Shown here: positions 1 through 4,706 of the stretch, one piece after another
Numbering within the stretch: the first letter of the stretch is position 1
How the letters are laid out: each line of letters opens with the position of its first letter
From: Methanomassiliicoccales archaeon
GTDB taxonomy: Archaea > Thermoplasmatota > Thermoplasmata > Methanomassiliicoccales > JACIVX01
Reading direction: 5' to 3'
DNA length: 10,280 nucleotides
NCBI GenBank assembly: GCA_028682925.1
Contig: JAJRAG010000068.1
Span: 1-10,280 of the forward strand
The notes under the pieces: model-generated
Seen by the model: only the letters and a program-made list of their open reading frames with translations
Databases searched by the model: none
Told to the model about the DNA's origin: nothing
Position numbers and translations under genes: made by a program

Positions 1-327
1 CATCTGCTCGACGAGGATGTCTCGAAGACGGTTGCCGAGATCAAGAGAGTGCTCAGACCTGGAGGGAGGGCATATGTTCGAACATTCTCCTCCGAGGACA
101 TGCGCTTCGGAGCCGGAAAAGGGGTGGGAAAAGACACCTTTGTTCGAGGAGATGGTATTGTCCAACGATATTTTTCAATGAATGAGCTCAGCGATTTGTT
201 CAACGCCTTCGAGAAGGAGTCGCTCGAGAAGCATGTCATTGGGAAACGTTTCGATGGAGGACCCCACAAAAGGGTCACGCTCAATGGAGTGTTCCTGCGG
301 ACTAGAAGAACGGAGAGAAAGAGGTGA
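1..327 (+). CDS. SAM-dependent methyltransferase, class I (3' part only)
   Basis: The reading frame is open from the first base and stops at TGA 325-327, so the N-terminal half with the SAM-binding glycine motif lies outside the window. The visible part begins HLLDEDVSKTVAEIKRVLRPGG. The stretch ending in VLRPGG, followed by a beta strand (RAYVRTFS), is the typical post-motif-III region of Rossmann-fold methyltransferases. The end of the frame (NGVFLRTRR) matches the last beta strand of that fold. The substrate cannot be told from this part; small-molecule, tRNA or protein targets are all possible. It lies 41 bp upstream of the AhpD-like gene on the same strand. I am fairly sure of the fold and unsure of the function. 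Confidence 0.7.
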   Translation, partial: HLLDEDVSKTVAEIKRVLRPGGRAYVRTFSSEDMRFGAGKGVGKDTFVRGDGIVQRYFSMNELSDLFNAFEKESLEKHVIGKRFDGGPHKRVTLNGVFLRTRRTERKR

Positions 328-337
328 TGTAGGAGGA

Positions 338-346
338 CTTAATACT
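338..346 (+). promoter_or_regulatory. TATA-like element of the AhpD-like gene
   Basis: CTTAATACT is centred about 26 bp upstream of the ATG at 369, the spacing expected for a leaderless archaeal transcript. The AGGAGG at 331-336 is too far from that ATG (over 30 nt) to act as its ribosome binding site. Confidence 0.4.
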
Positions 347-368
347 TGATGAAACATGATTCTGCATC

Positions 369-752
369 ATGGCCAAATCAAAGGAGAAGGCAGAAAGGGC
401 AGTGAAGGAGTTGGGAGAACGAATGTGCGGTTACATTCCGAACACTCTCAACCACATAAAGGAGCACAGTCCAGAATTGGCGGTTCTGATCAAAGAGATG
501 GACCAAGTGATGGTTAACGATGGCGCGCTTGATAGGAAGACCAAGCGTCTGATAGCTCTAGCATGCGTTGCGGTAAGGATGTGTGAGGATTGCGTCTACC
601 CTCAAGCGAGGGTAGCGAGGAACTATGGAGCTACCAAGGAAGAGATCATCGAGGCACTGCAGGTCGCCGTCCTGACCGGAGGCGTGCCAACTTGGTCAGT
701 GGCAAAGAAGGGAATCACCAAGTTGTTCGATGAGTGGGATGGGAAGGTGTGA
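369..752 (+). CDS. Carboxymuconolactone decarboxylase (CMD/AhpD-like) family protein
   Basis: This 127-residue protein has the all-helical CMD fold seen in AhpD-type disulfide reductases and gamma-carboxymuconolactone decarboxylases. The family hallmarks are LDRKTKRLIALA (about 54-65), the CEDC motif (C72, C75) and GATKEEIIEAL (87-97). In AhpD the CxxC pair works with a His four residues after the second Cys and a Glu twelve residues before the first. Here those positions are Gln79 and Arg60, so the usual proton relay is missing although both cysteines remain. ATG 369 is the first start after an in-frame stop at 357-359 and suits a leaderless message. It is followed on the same strand by a tautomerase gene. 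The likely role is thiol redox or detoxification; the exact substrate is unknown. Confidence 0.85.
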   Translation: MAKSKEKAERAVKELGERMCGYIPNTLNHIKEHSPELAVLIKEMDQVMVNDGALDRKTKRLIALACVAVRMCEDCVYPQARVARNYGATKEEIIEALQVAVLTGGVPTWSVAKKGITKLFDEWDGKV

Positions 753-979
753 TTCGACATCGGAAGACGGTACCGGACCGATTCCAATCCTTACCTTCAT
801 CTGTACTGACTGGCCCACTAATGATATGGAATCCAGGCTGAGTCTCCGTAACTCTCTTTTCCGTTTATTCATCAGGGCAAGCTATGAACATTGCCGCATT
901 GCATTCGTCTGAGGGAAGGCTTTCTTGGGGAAAAGCCGAACCCGGAATTGGGATATGTTTCAAGATCTCGTGAAGGGGG

Positions 980-988
980 GGAGGTGAT
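980..988 (+). promoter_or_regulatory. Strong Shine-Dalgarno site that fixes the tautomerase start
   Basis: GGAGGTGAT is fully complementary to the 3' end of archaeal 16S rRNA and lies 7 nt before ATG 996. It favours this ATG over the longer in-frame reading from 891, whose extra residues do not resemble the family. Confidence 0.75.
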
Positions 989-995
989 TGAAAGA

Positions 996-1253
996 ATGCC
1001 AGTGGTCACGATTGACGTGATAAAAGGAGTATTCAGCAAAGAGCAGAAGGACGAAATGATGAAGCGTGTCTCTGAGGTTGTGGCGGAGATCGAGTGCCGC
1101 TCAGATCCAAAAGAGAACATGCTTCCGTTCGTGTACTGTATAATACGGGAGGTCGAGTGGGGGAACTTTGGCACGAACGGAGCGGCACTTACTCCAGAGA
1201 TGCTTCATGCCGTTAAGAAGGGAATAGTCCATCTAGCCATTGAACAAGGGTAA
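996..1253 (+). CDS. 4-oxalocrotonate tautomerase-like protein
   Basis: This 85-residue protein begins MPVVTIDVIKGVFSKEQK. The family pattern is a proline directly after the initiator Met (the catalytic N-terminal base once Met is removed), a first beta strand, then a helix (about 13-33). The second half, YCIIREVEWGNFGTNG (47-62), corresponds to the strand and the 'nWgigG' loop of 4-OT enzymes. It is longer than classic 4-OT subunits (about 62-70 residues) because of a C-terminal helix. Such enzymes catalyse keto-enol tautomerisation or related chemistry on small alpha-keto acids, usually as hexamers or trimers. Aromatic degradation often pairs tautomerases with CMD proteins, and a CMD gene lies 243 bp upstream, but no other pathway gene is visible. 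The substrate is unknown. Confidence 0.8.
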   Translation: MPVVTIDVIKGVFSKEQKDEMMKRVSEVVAEIECRSDPKENMLPFVYCIIREVEWGNFGTNGAALTPEMLHAVKKGIVHLAIEQG

Positions 1254-1274
1254 CAAGGTTCCTACAGTCATCGA

Positions 1275-1304
1275 GAGGAGAGTCGGACCTCCTCCATCCT
1301 TTTT
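1275..1304 (+). terminator. Hairpin plus T-run after the tautomerase gene
   Basis: GAGGAG (1275-1280) pairs with CTCCTC (1289-1294) around an 8-nt loop. TTTTT follows at 1300-1304 in a pyrimidine-rich tract. It lies 22 bp after the tautomerase stop codon. Confidence 0.5.
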
Positions 1305-1394
1305 CTCTGTTTCTCTGTCCTCGACTCTCTATCTGTCACAGCATCCAGAACATGGTGTGGCTAAGTGCGTAACAAGATTCGGTTCCTTGACAGA

Positions 1395-1676
1395 TCATAT
1401 TCGTCCATCGATGACCTGTCGATCGGTGTCAATCCCCTTCCTTCGCGTCCTATTCCTCGGTTTCTTCGATCCCTTCCTGCCTCGTCTCGATTGCCCTTTG
1501 AACTCCTCATAGTAGGACAATGGTATCCCGACGTGCAACTCGTTCCTCGCTTCTGCTTTCATCATCATTTTAGCGACATCTTCACTGACCACATACACCA
1601 TGGTGACAACCACTCGTCCATCATTGATCTCGTTCATCTCGATTATTCTAGGATGGGTCGACCGACGAATCACCAA
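1395..1676 (-). CDS. Possible small protein with a very basic tail
   Basis: The frame gives 93 residues from TTG 1676 or 92 from the adjacent GTG 1673; a later ATG at 1637 is also possible. The first two thirds look protein-like, with alternating strand (GRVVVTMVYVVSE) and amphipathic helix (DVAKMMMKAEARNEL). The tail, roughly residues 59-80, is rich in Arg and Lys (RRGRKGSKKPRNRTRR) and could bind nucleic acid or be disordered. The plus-strand frames over this stretch look like antisense shadow, rich in His, Ser and Pro. A purine-rich GAAGGGG lies just upstream of the start. I do not recognise a family. Coding status is uncertain because no homology or strong promoter supports it. Inverted repeats lie immediately upstream at 1700-1770. 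Confidence 0.42.
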   Translation of the reverse strand: MVIRRSTHPRIIEMNEINDGRVVVTMVYVVSEDVAKMMMKAEARNELHVGIPLSYYEEFKGQSRRGRKGSKKPRNRTRRKGIDTDRQVIDGRI

Positions 1677-1699
1677 GAATCCCCTTCGTGGATTACTAT

Positions 1700-1770
1700 G
1701 TATTCTCAGGAGACTTGAATACTTCTATGAATAGAGGTATGTTCCTTCGAGCCTATCCTCCAAGAGGATA
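1700..1770. repeat. Cluster of three short inverted repeats
   Basis: Three hairpin-capable repeats follow each other. GTATTC (1700-1705) pairs with GAATAC (1717-1722). ATACTTCTAT (1719-1728) pairs with ATAGAGGTAT (1731-1740), with one G-T pair. TATCCTC (1754-1760) pairs perfectly with GAGGATA (1764-1770). The cluster sits between the minus-strand small gene and the left boundary of the tRNA-linked element, so it could be an operator region, a terminator region or old element debris. Confidence 0.5.
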
Positions 1771-1805
1771 CGATTCACCTTCAGGACTGTCAGAAGCGTC
1801 ACGAA

Positions 1806-1826
1806 AATGGTGGACCGAGCGGGATT
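1806..1826. repeat. Left att-like site: copy of the tRNA-Ala 3' end
   Basis: All 21 bases are identical to 3147-3167, which include the CCA end, acceptor 3' strand and part of the T-arm of tRNA-Ala. The identity ends at 1827, and no tRNA body follows. The site is also half of an inverted repeat: GTGGACCG (1810-1817) is mirrored by CGGTCCAC (1828-1835). Confidence 0.7.
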
Positions 1827-1858
1827 ACGGTCCACGATTCTGACTGGCAAGAGGTTGA

Positions 1859-1880
1859 TTTGTACCGTTCGCGGTACAAA
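1859..1880. repeat. Perfect 9-bp inverted repeat with TTCG loop
   Basis: TTTGTACCG (1859-1867) and CGGTACAAA (1872-1880) flank TTCG. It lies 32 bp inside the left att-like site, so it could be a recombination-accessory or operator site, or an RNA hairpin. No T-run follows on the plus strand. Confidence 0.6.
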
Positions 1881-2192
1881 GCACCTGTTCGAAGGTATGA
1901 AAGATAGACCAAAACCTCTTCATTCCTTTTTCTGATTTCAATAGACAAAAGAGATCGTCAATAGAGGAAGGTGACGAGTCTGCAATTCTCACATCGGAAG
2001 GATTTGGTATAGTAATTCCAGAGTTCATGTTCATATTCGCGTGATCCCAGGTTGATTATGCTCCCGAGTCTCTCTGTTTCTGGTCTAGACTTGCCCTTTA
2101 TCCAGTACATAAAGATGTGGTCAGAAAATCTAGCATCATGCAACTTAGCAAATACGAGATGTTGTGTATGTTCTATCATAGGATTTCGAGAT

Positions 2193-2291
2193 GGTGCCCT
2201 CGACGAGCAGGAGTTTGAACGGCTCCTTGAGGCTTGCGATCAGGGTGATCCGAAGGAGCGACTGATTGTCCATCAAGGACTGGAAAGCTGA
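2193..2291 (+). pseudogene. Fragment resembling a tyrosine recombinase/integrase
   Basis: The frame reads ALDEQEFERLLEACD, then QGDPKERLIVHQGLES, then TGA at 2289-2291. This resembles the opening of the catalytic domain of XerC/D-type and archaeal integrases: a 'aLteeEfeaLLeAc' helix followed by 'RlivlLgLeTG.R'. The expected continuation with the first catalytic Arg is missing, and the residues before 2193 do not resemble an arm-binding domain, so only about 33 residues survive. Its position inside a tRNA-bounded repeat supports the reading. The match is from memory of the family, not a search, and chance similarity is possible. Confidence 0.4.
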
Positions 2292-2321
2292 GACATAGTC
2301 TAATTAAACAGGTGAACCCAA

Positions 2322-3002
2322 ATGATTGTTGGGACGTTTATGGTGGAAACGAGTAAGATTGCGTATTTTGACGCGCCCGGGCCTCAAAACACAGATCACG
2401 TCGCGGTTATGATTAAGGAAAGAGTTGAAAAGGGAGACGTTGGACACGTCATCGTCTGTTCTATAACAGGGAAAACAGCATTGAAGATAGCTGACGCCGT
2501 TAGGGATTTCGGCGTTCACGTTTGCTGTGTTACTGGGGCGGCCTCCTGGCAGATTCATGGCTATAAATGGCCGCTAATACGTGGCAACATTAGAAGAAAA
2601 CTTGAGGAATTAAAGGTCGACATAGTCGAGAGAACGCCTTCCACATTAAGCGGCGACACCATTGATTATGGATTAGCCAGATACGGCTGGGTCCCAGCAA
2701 GCTGGATTGTGGCCGAAACACTTGAGGCTGTTGGAGGATACGGCCTAAAAACAGCCGTCGAAGGAGTCTTGATTGCAACAGACTCGGGCGTTGTGCCGCC
2801 TTACACCAACGTGATTTCTGTGGCGGGAACAGGTAGCGGTGCAGACACAGCCATACTGGCAAAGTCGACATTTTCCGCATGCATGTTTAGTCGTGAGTTC
2901 AATAAAAGATTTCAACTATTCGAAATTCTCGCAATGCCAAAGAACAAGAAATGGCACAAGGCAATCGATGCAGGAGAATTTCACGTCAAAGAAACAACGT
3001 AA
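2322..3002 (+). CDS. COG1751/AF0103-like protein (pyruvate kinase C-terminal-like alpha/beta fold)
   Basis: The 226-residue product resembles archaeal proteins such as AF0103, an uncharacterised family with the alpha/beta fold of the pyruvate kinase C-terminal domain. Shared features are IAYFDAPGPQNTD near the N-terminus, a strand-helix unit (HVIVCSITGKTALKIADAV), the ADSG-like segment IATDSGVVPP, the glycine-rich VAGTGSGADTAILAKS and the closing EILAMPKNK. No catalytic role is established for the family. ATG 2322 has AGGTGA six bases upstream; ATG 2340 would give an N-terminus closer in length to AF0103 and remains possible. The gene uses TTA leucine and A-ending codons more freely than its neighbours, fitting its place inside the tRNA-bounded element. 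It looks intact. Confidence 0.8.
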   Translation: MIVGTFMVETSKIAYFDAPGPQNTDHVAVMIKERVEKGDVGHVIVCSITGKTALKIADAVRDFGVHVCCVTGAASWQIHGYKWPLIRGNIRRKLEELKVDIVERTPSTLSGDTIDYGLARYGWVPASWIVAETLEAVGGYGLKTAVEGVLIATDSGVVPPYTNVISVAGTGSGADTAILAKSTFSACMFSREFNKRFQLFEILAMPKNKKWHKAIDAGEFHVKETT

Positions 3003-3146
3003 AATAGTACCCAAGAACCTCTGTGGTAAGTACGGTCCCAGGAAGCAGTGAGAACGGCGCTTTTCCGAGCCTTGTTACTGCTCTCAAGGCAATCTGAGTG
3101 CGTCTCCCCATCTGCCGTCAGAACCGTCACTGTTATCGATTTAGAG

Positions 3147-3167
3147 AATGGTGGACCGAGCGGGATT
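3147..3167. repeat. Right att-like site within tRNA-Ala
   Basis: Identical over 21 bp to 1806-1826. It covers two bases beyond the tRNA, the encoded CCA (3149-3151), the discriminator, the 3' acceptor strand and the T-stem up to the T-loop, so recombination here would leave the tRNA gene whole. Confidence 0.7.
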
Positions 3168-3246
3168 TGAACCCGCGGCCTCCGCCTTGCGAAGGCGGCG
3201 ATCTTTAGTGGCGTCACAGAAGACGCATCCACTGATCTATCGGCCC
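3149..3246 (-). tRNA. tRNA-Ala (anticodon CGC) with a D-loop intron and encoded CCA
   Basis: On the minus strand the acceptor GGGCCGA (3246-3240) pairs with TCGGTCC (3159-3153) and includes the G3-U70 pair that marks alanine tRNAs. The discriminator is A, and CCA is encoded at 3151-3149. The D-stem GATC (3237-3234) pairs with GATC (3203-3200). The anticodon stem CCGCC/GGCGG (3198-3194 / 3186-3182) closes the loop TTCGCAA with anticodon CGC at 3191-3189. The T-arm is GCGGG/CCCGC. The D-loop is 30 nt long because it holds a 23-nt intron (3227-3205); its removal leaves the normal 7-nt loop AGTGGAA. It decodes GCG. The gene was also the attachment target of the neighbouring element. Confidence 0.95.
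3205..3227 (-). other. tRNA intron in the D-loop (between positions 20 and 21)
   Basis: The fold is a strict bulge-helix-bulge. The D-stem GATC/GATC is the exon helix, AGTG (3233-3230) pairs with CACT (3210-3207) as the 4-bp central helix, and the 3-nt bulges are GAT (3229-3227) and AAA (3206-3204). The intron's own helix is GCGTC/GACGC with loop TTCTGT. Cutting after the second base of each bulge removes 3227-3205 and restores a standard D-loop. Confidence 0.85.
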
Positions 3247-3270
3247 GCGGATGGATAACAGGATGGCAGA

Positions 3271-3284
3271 TTTAATCCTTTTCT
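3271..3284 (-). promoter_or_regulatory. BRE/TATA promoter of tRNA-Ala
   Basis: On the minus strand GAAAAGG (BRE-like) is followed by ATTAAA, centred about 27 bp upstream of the tRNA 5' end at 3246. That is the usual archaeal spacing. It lies between purB and the tRNA, so the tRNA has its own promoter. Confidence 0.7.
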
Positions 3285-3305
3285 CGAATTGAATCGCTAG
3301 TGGGA

Positions 3306-4664
3306 CTAACCCTTTCTCATGATCACTTCATTGGCTGCTTGGACGACCTCGTCGACGATGCGTGGCGCGATTCCGATGTAGCTTTCGGGATCCATCGCTC
3401 TGTCCAGCTCTGCCTTGCTGAGATATTTCTTCACTTCTTTAGAGGAACGAAGAACGTCGATCAGCAGCGTTCCCTCCACCTCCGCTTTGATGCTGATCTT
3501 CCTAACGAGCTCGTGAGCTTCCTGCCGACCCATTCCTTTCTCCACGAGCGCCATCATTACCGGTTCCGCCATGATGGTCCCTCGTGTCCTGTCGAGATTC
3601 TCCCTCATTTTCTCAGGCCTCACCACAAGACCGGAGAACACCTCATTGGTCTTGACAAGAATCTCATCAGCAAGCACGAAAACATGAGGCAGGATGAACC
3701 TCTCAGAACTCGAGTTCGTCAGATCCCTCTCATGCCACAGTACCATGTTCTCCATGGCAGGCATTACGAACGCCCTCACAATCCTGGCCAGTCCGCAGAT
3801 GTTCTCTGAGACTATGGGGTTCTTCTTCTGAGCCATGGTCGAGCTTCCAACCTGGTTCTCACAATCGAAGGCTTCCGAGACCTCCTGGATTTCCGATCTC
3901 TGAAGATTCCTTACTTCGGTCGCGTACCGCTCGCAAGATGTGCATAGCTGAGCGACAAGGGATATTGCCTCAGCATATCTGTCCCTGCACACGACCTGGG
4001 TCGCAGCCTTCTCCGCACCAAGACCGAGCTCCCTCATCACAGCATCCTGTATCTCGATCGATTTCGTGCCGAAAGCAGCCCCAGTTCCGACGGCGCCGGA
4101 CATTTTCCCAACGCAAATGCGCCTCCTCACTTCTGAGATCCTCTCAAGGTATCTCATCAACTCTGCGATATATCCAGCGATCTTGAATCCGAATGTCATT
4201 GGGACTGCGAACTGACCGTGCGTCCGCCCGACCATGATCGTTCTCCGATGCTTCTTTGCCATCCTCGATAAGGTCTTCAAGAGGGACTTGACGTCATCTT
4301 CGAGCATGTCGAGGGCGCTGCGAATCTGGATCGCGGTGGCGGTATCGATAATGTCGTTCGATGTCGCACCAAGATGAACGTACTTCCCGGCCGTTCCCGA
4401 CTGTTCGGACAGGGCTCTCACCATCGCCATCACGTCATGCCTTGTCTTCTTCTCGATCTCCTTGACCCGCTCGAGCTTGACATGATTGAGATCCGCTTTC
4501 GAAGCGATTCTAGCGGCGTCAGCATTTGTGATGTTCCCCATCTCAGCGTGGGCTCTGGCGAGCGCGGCCTCCACAAGCAACTGGGTCCTCAACTTGTTCT
4601 CCTCGCTGAAAACCGCTTTCATCTCGTCTCGTCCATATCGGTAGTCTAGGGGGCAGAGAAGCAT
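3306..4664 (-). CDS. purB: Adenylosuccinate lyase
   Basis: This 452-residue member of the fumarase/aspartase superfamily cleaves SAICAR and adenylosuccinate, releasing fumarate, in purine synthesis. The N-terminus PLDYRYGRDEMKAVFSEENK is typical of PurB, and the length is normal. Active-site segments follow in order: TRHDVMA (74-80), TSNDIIDT (101-108), GRTHGQ with the general-acid His149, and the flexible signature loop GSSTMAQKKNP (273-283) with the catalytic serine region. In most PurB proteins that loop reads SSxMPxKxNP; here Ala278 replaces the proline and Gln279 the usual His. ATG 4664 has GTGAGG a few bases upstream and the family-conserved start. It diverges from the GvpD-like gene and is followed by the independently promoted tRNA-Ala gene. 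Confidence 0.95.
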   Translation of the reverse strand: MLLCPLDYRYGRDEMKAVFSEENKLRTQLLVEAALARAHAEMGNITNADAARIASKADLNHVKLERVKEIEKKTRHDVMAMVRALSEQSGTAGKYVHLGATSNDIIDTATAIQIRSALDMLEDDVKSLLKTLSRMAKKHRRTIMVGRTHGQFAVPMTFGFKIAGYIAELMRYLERISEVRRRICVGKMSGAVGTGAAFGTKSIEIQDAVMRELGLGAEKAATQVVCRDRYAEAISLVAQLCTSCERYATEVRNLQRSEIQEVSEAFDCENQVGSSTMAQKKNPIVSENICGLARIVRAFVMPAMENMVLWHERDLTNSSSERFILPHVFVLADEILVKTNEVFSGLVVRPEKMRENLDRTRGTIMAEPVMMALVEKGMGRQEAHELVRKISIKAEVEGTLLIDVLRSSKEVKKYLSKAELDRAMDPESYIGIAPRIVDEVVQAANEVIMRKG

Positions 4665-4678
4665 TTCCTCACTTCCCT

Positions 4679-4690
4679 TAGATAAAAATC
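4679..4690. promoter_or_regulatory. Shared divergent promoter region of purB and the GvpD-like gene
   Basis: GATAAAAAT (4681-4689) is the only strong A/T block between the two genes. Read on plus it is about 22-25 bp before ATG 4707; read on minus (ATTTTTATC) it is about 22 bp before ATG 4664. The start codons are only 42 bp apart, so the two promoters must overlap. Confidence 0.45.
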
Positions 4691-4706
4691 GTTGGACATT
4701 AAGGTT

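Larger units (their letters stand above)
1827..2321. other. Gene-poor left half of the element
   Basis: About 500 bp without a convincing intact gene. It holds the 1859-1880 hairpin and the integrase-like fragment at 2193-2291. Two minus-strand frames (1825-2034, 69 codons; 1958-2179, 73 codons) are open but show no recognisable motif, promoter or ribosome binding site, so I do not call them genes. The stretch 1900-2180 is A+T-rich. Confidence 0.5.
1806..3167. mobile_element. Decayed tRNA-integrated element bounded by copies of the tRNA-Ala 3' end
   Basis: A perfect 21-bp direct repeat at 1806-1826 and 3147-3167 brackets about 1.3 kb. The right copy is the 3' end of the intact tRNA-Ala gene, from the encoded CCA to the T-loop, a standard target for tyrosine-recombinase integration in archaea. 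Inside lie a fragment resembling the start of an integrase catalytic domain (2193-2291), a perfect hairpin (1859-1880), a COG1751 gene (2322-3002) and otherwise gene-poor, visibly A+T-richer DNA. No intact integrase is present, so the element is probably a deletion remnant. A weaker similarity extends outside the repeat: 1789-1802 matches 3117-3130 at 13 of 14 positions. The boundaries are seen in the sequence; the origin is inferred. Confidence 0.6.

Noticed and set aside
733..743. GGGATGGGA, complementary to part of the small RNA's C-rich loop, as a target site
   Set aside because: It lies inside the end of the AhpD-like coding region, not at a ribosome binding site, and a 9-nt match is easily chance.
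891..995. 35-codon N-terminal extension of the tautomerase frame
   Set aside because: The extension resembles no known domain. A perfect Shine-Dalgarno site and the catalytic-Pro start place translation at ATG 996.
1365..1718. Plus-strand open frame of 117 codons
   Set aside because: Its composition (His runs, many Ser and Pro) is what the reverse of the minus-strand frame at 1395-1676 produces, and it has no ribosome binding site or motif.
1806..1850. Possible second tRNA gene at the left repeat
   Set aside because: Only the 3' 21 bp match. The T-loop sequence breaks at 1827 and no D-arm, anticodon arm or acceptor 5' strand follows, so it is a partial copy.
1825..2179. Two minus-strand open frames inside the element
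   Set aside because: They are short, overlap each other, show no motif and lack a clear promoter or ribosome binding site.
3069..3090. GCCTTG...CAAGGC inverted repeat as a terminator for the COG1751 gene
   Set aside because: The stem is only 6 bp with a 10-nt loop, and no T-run follows on the plus strand.
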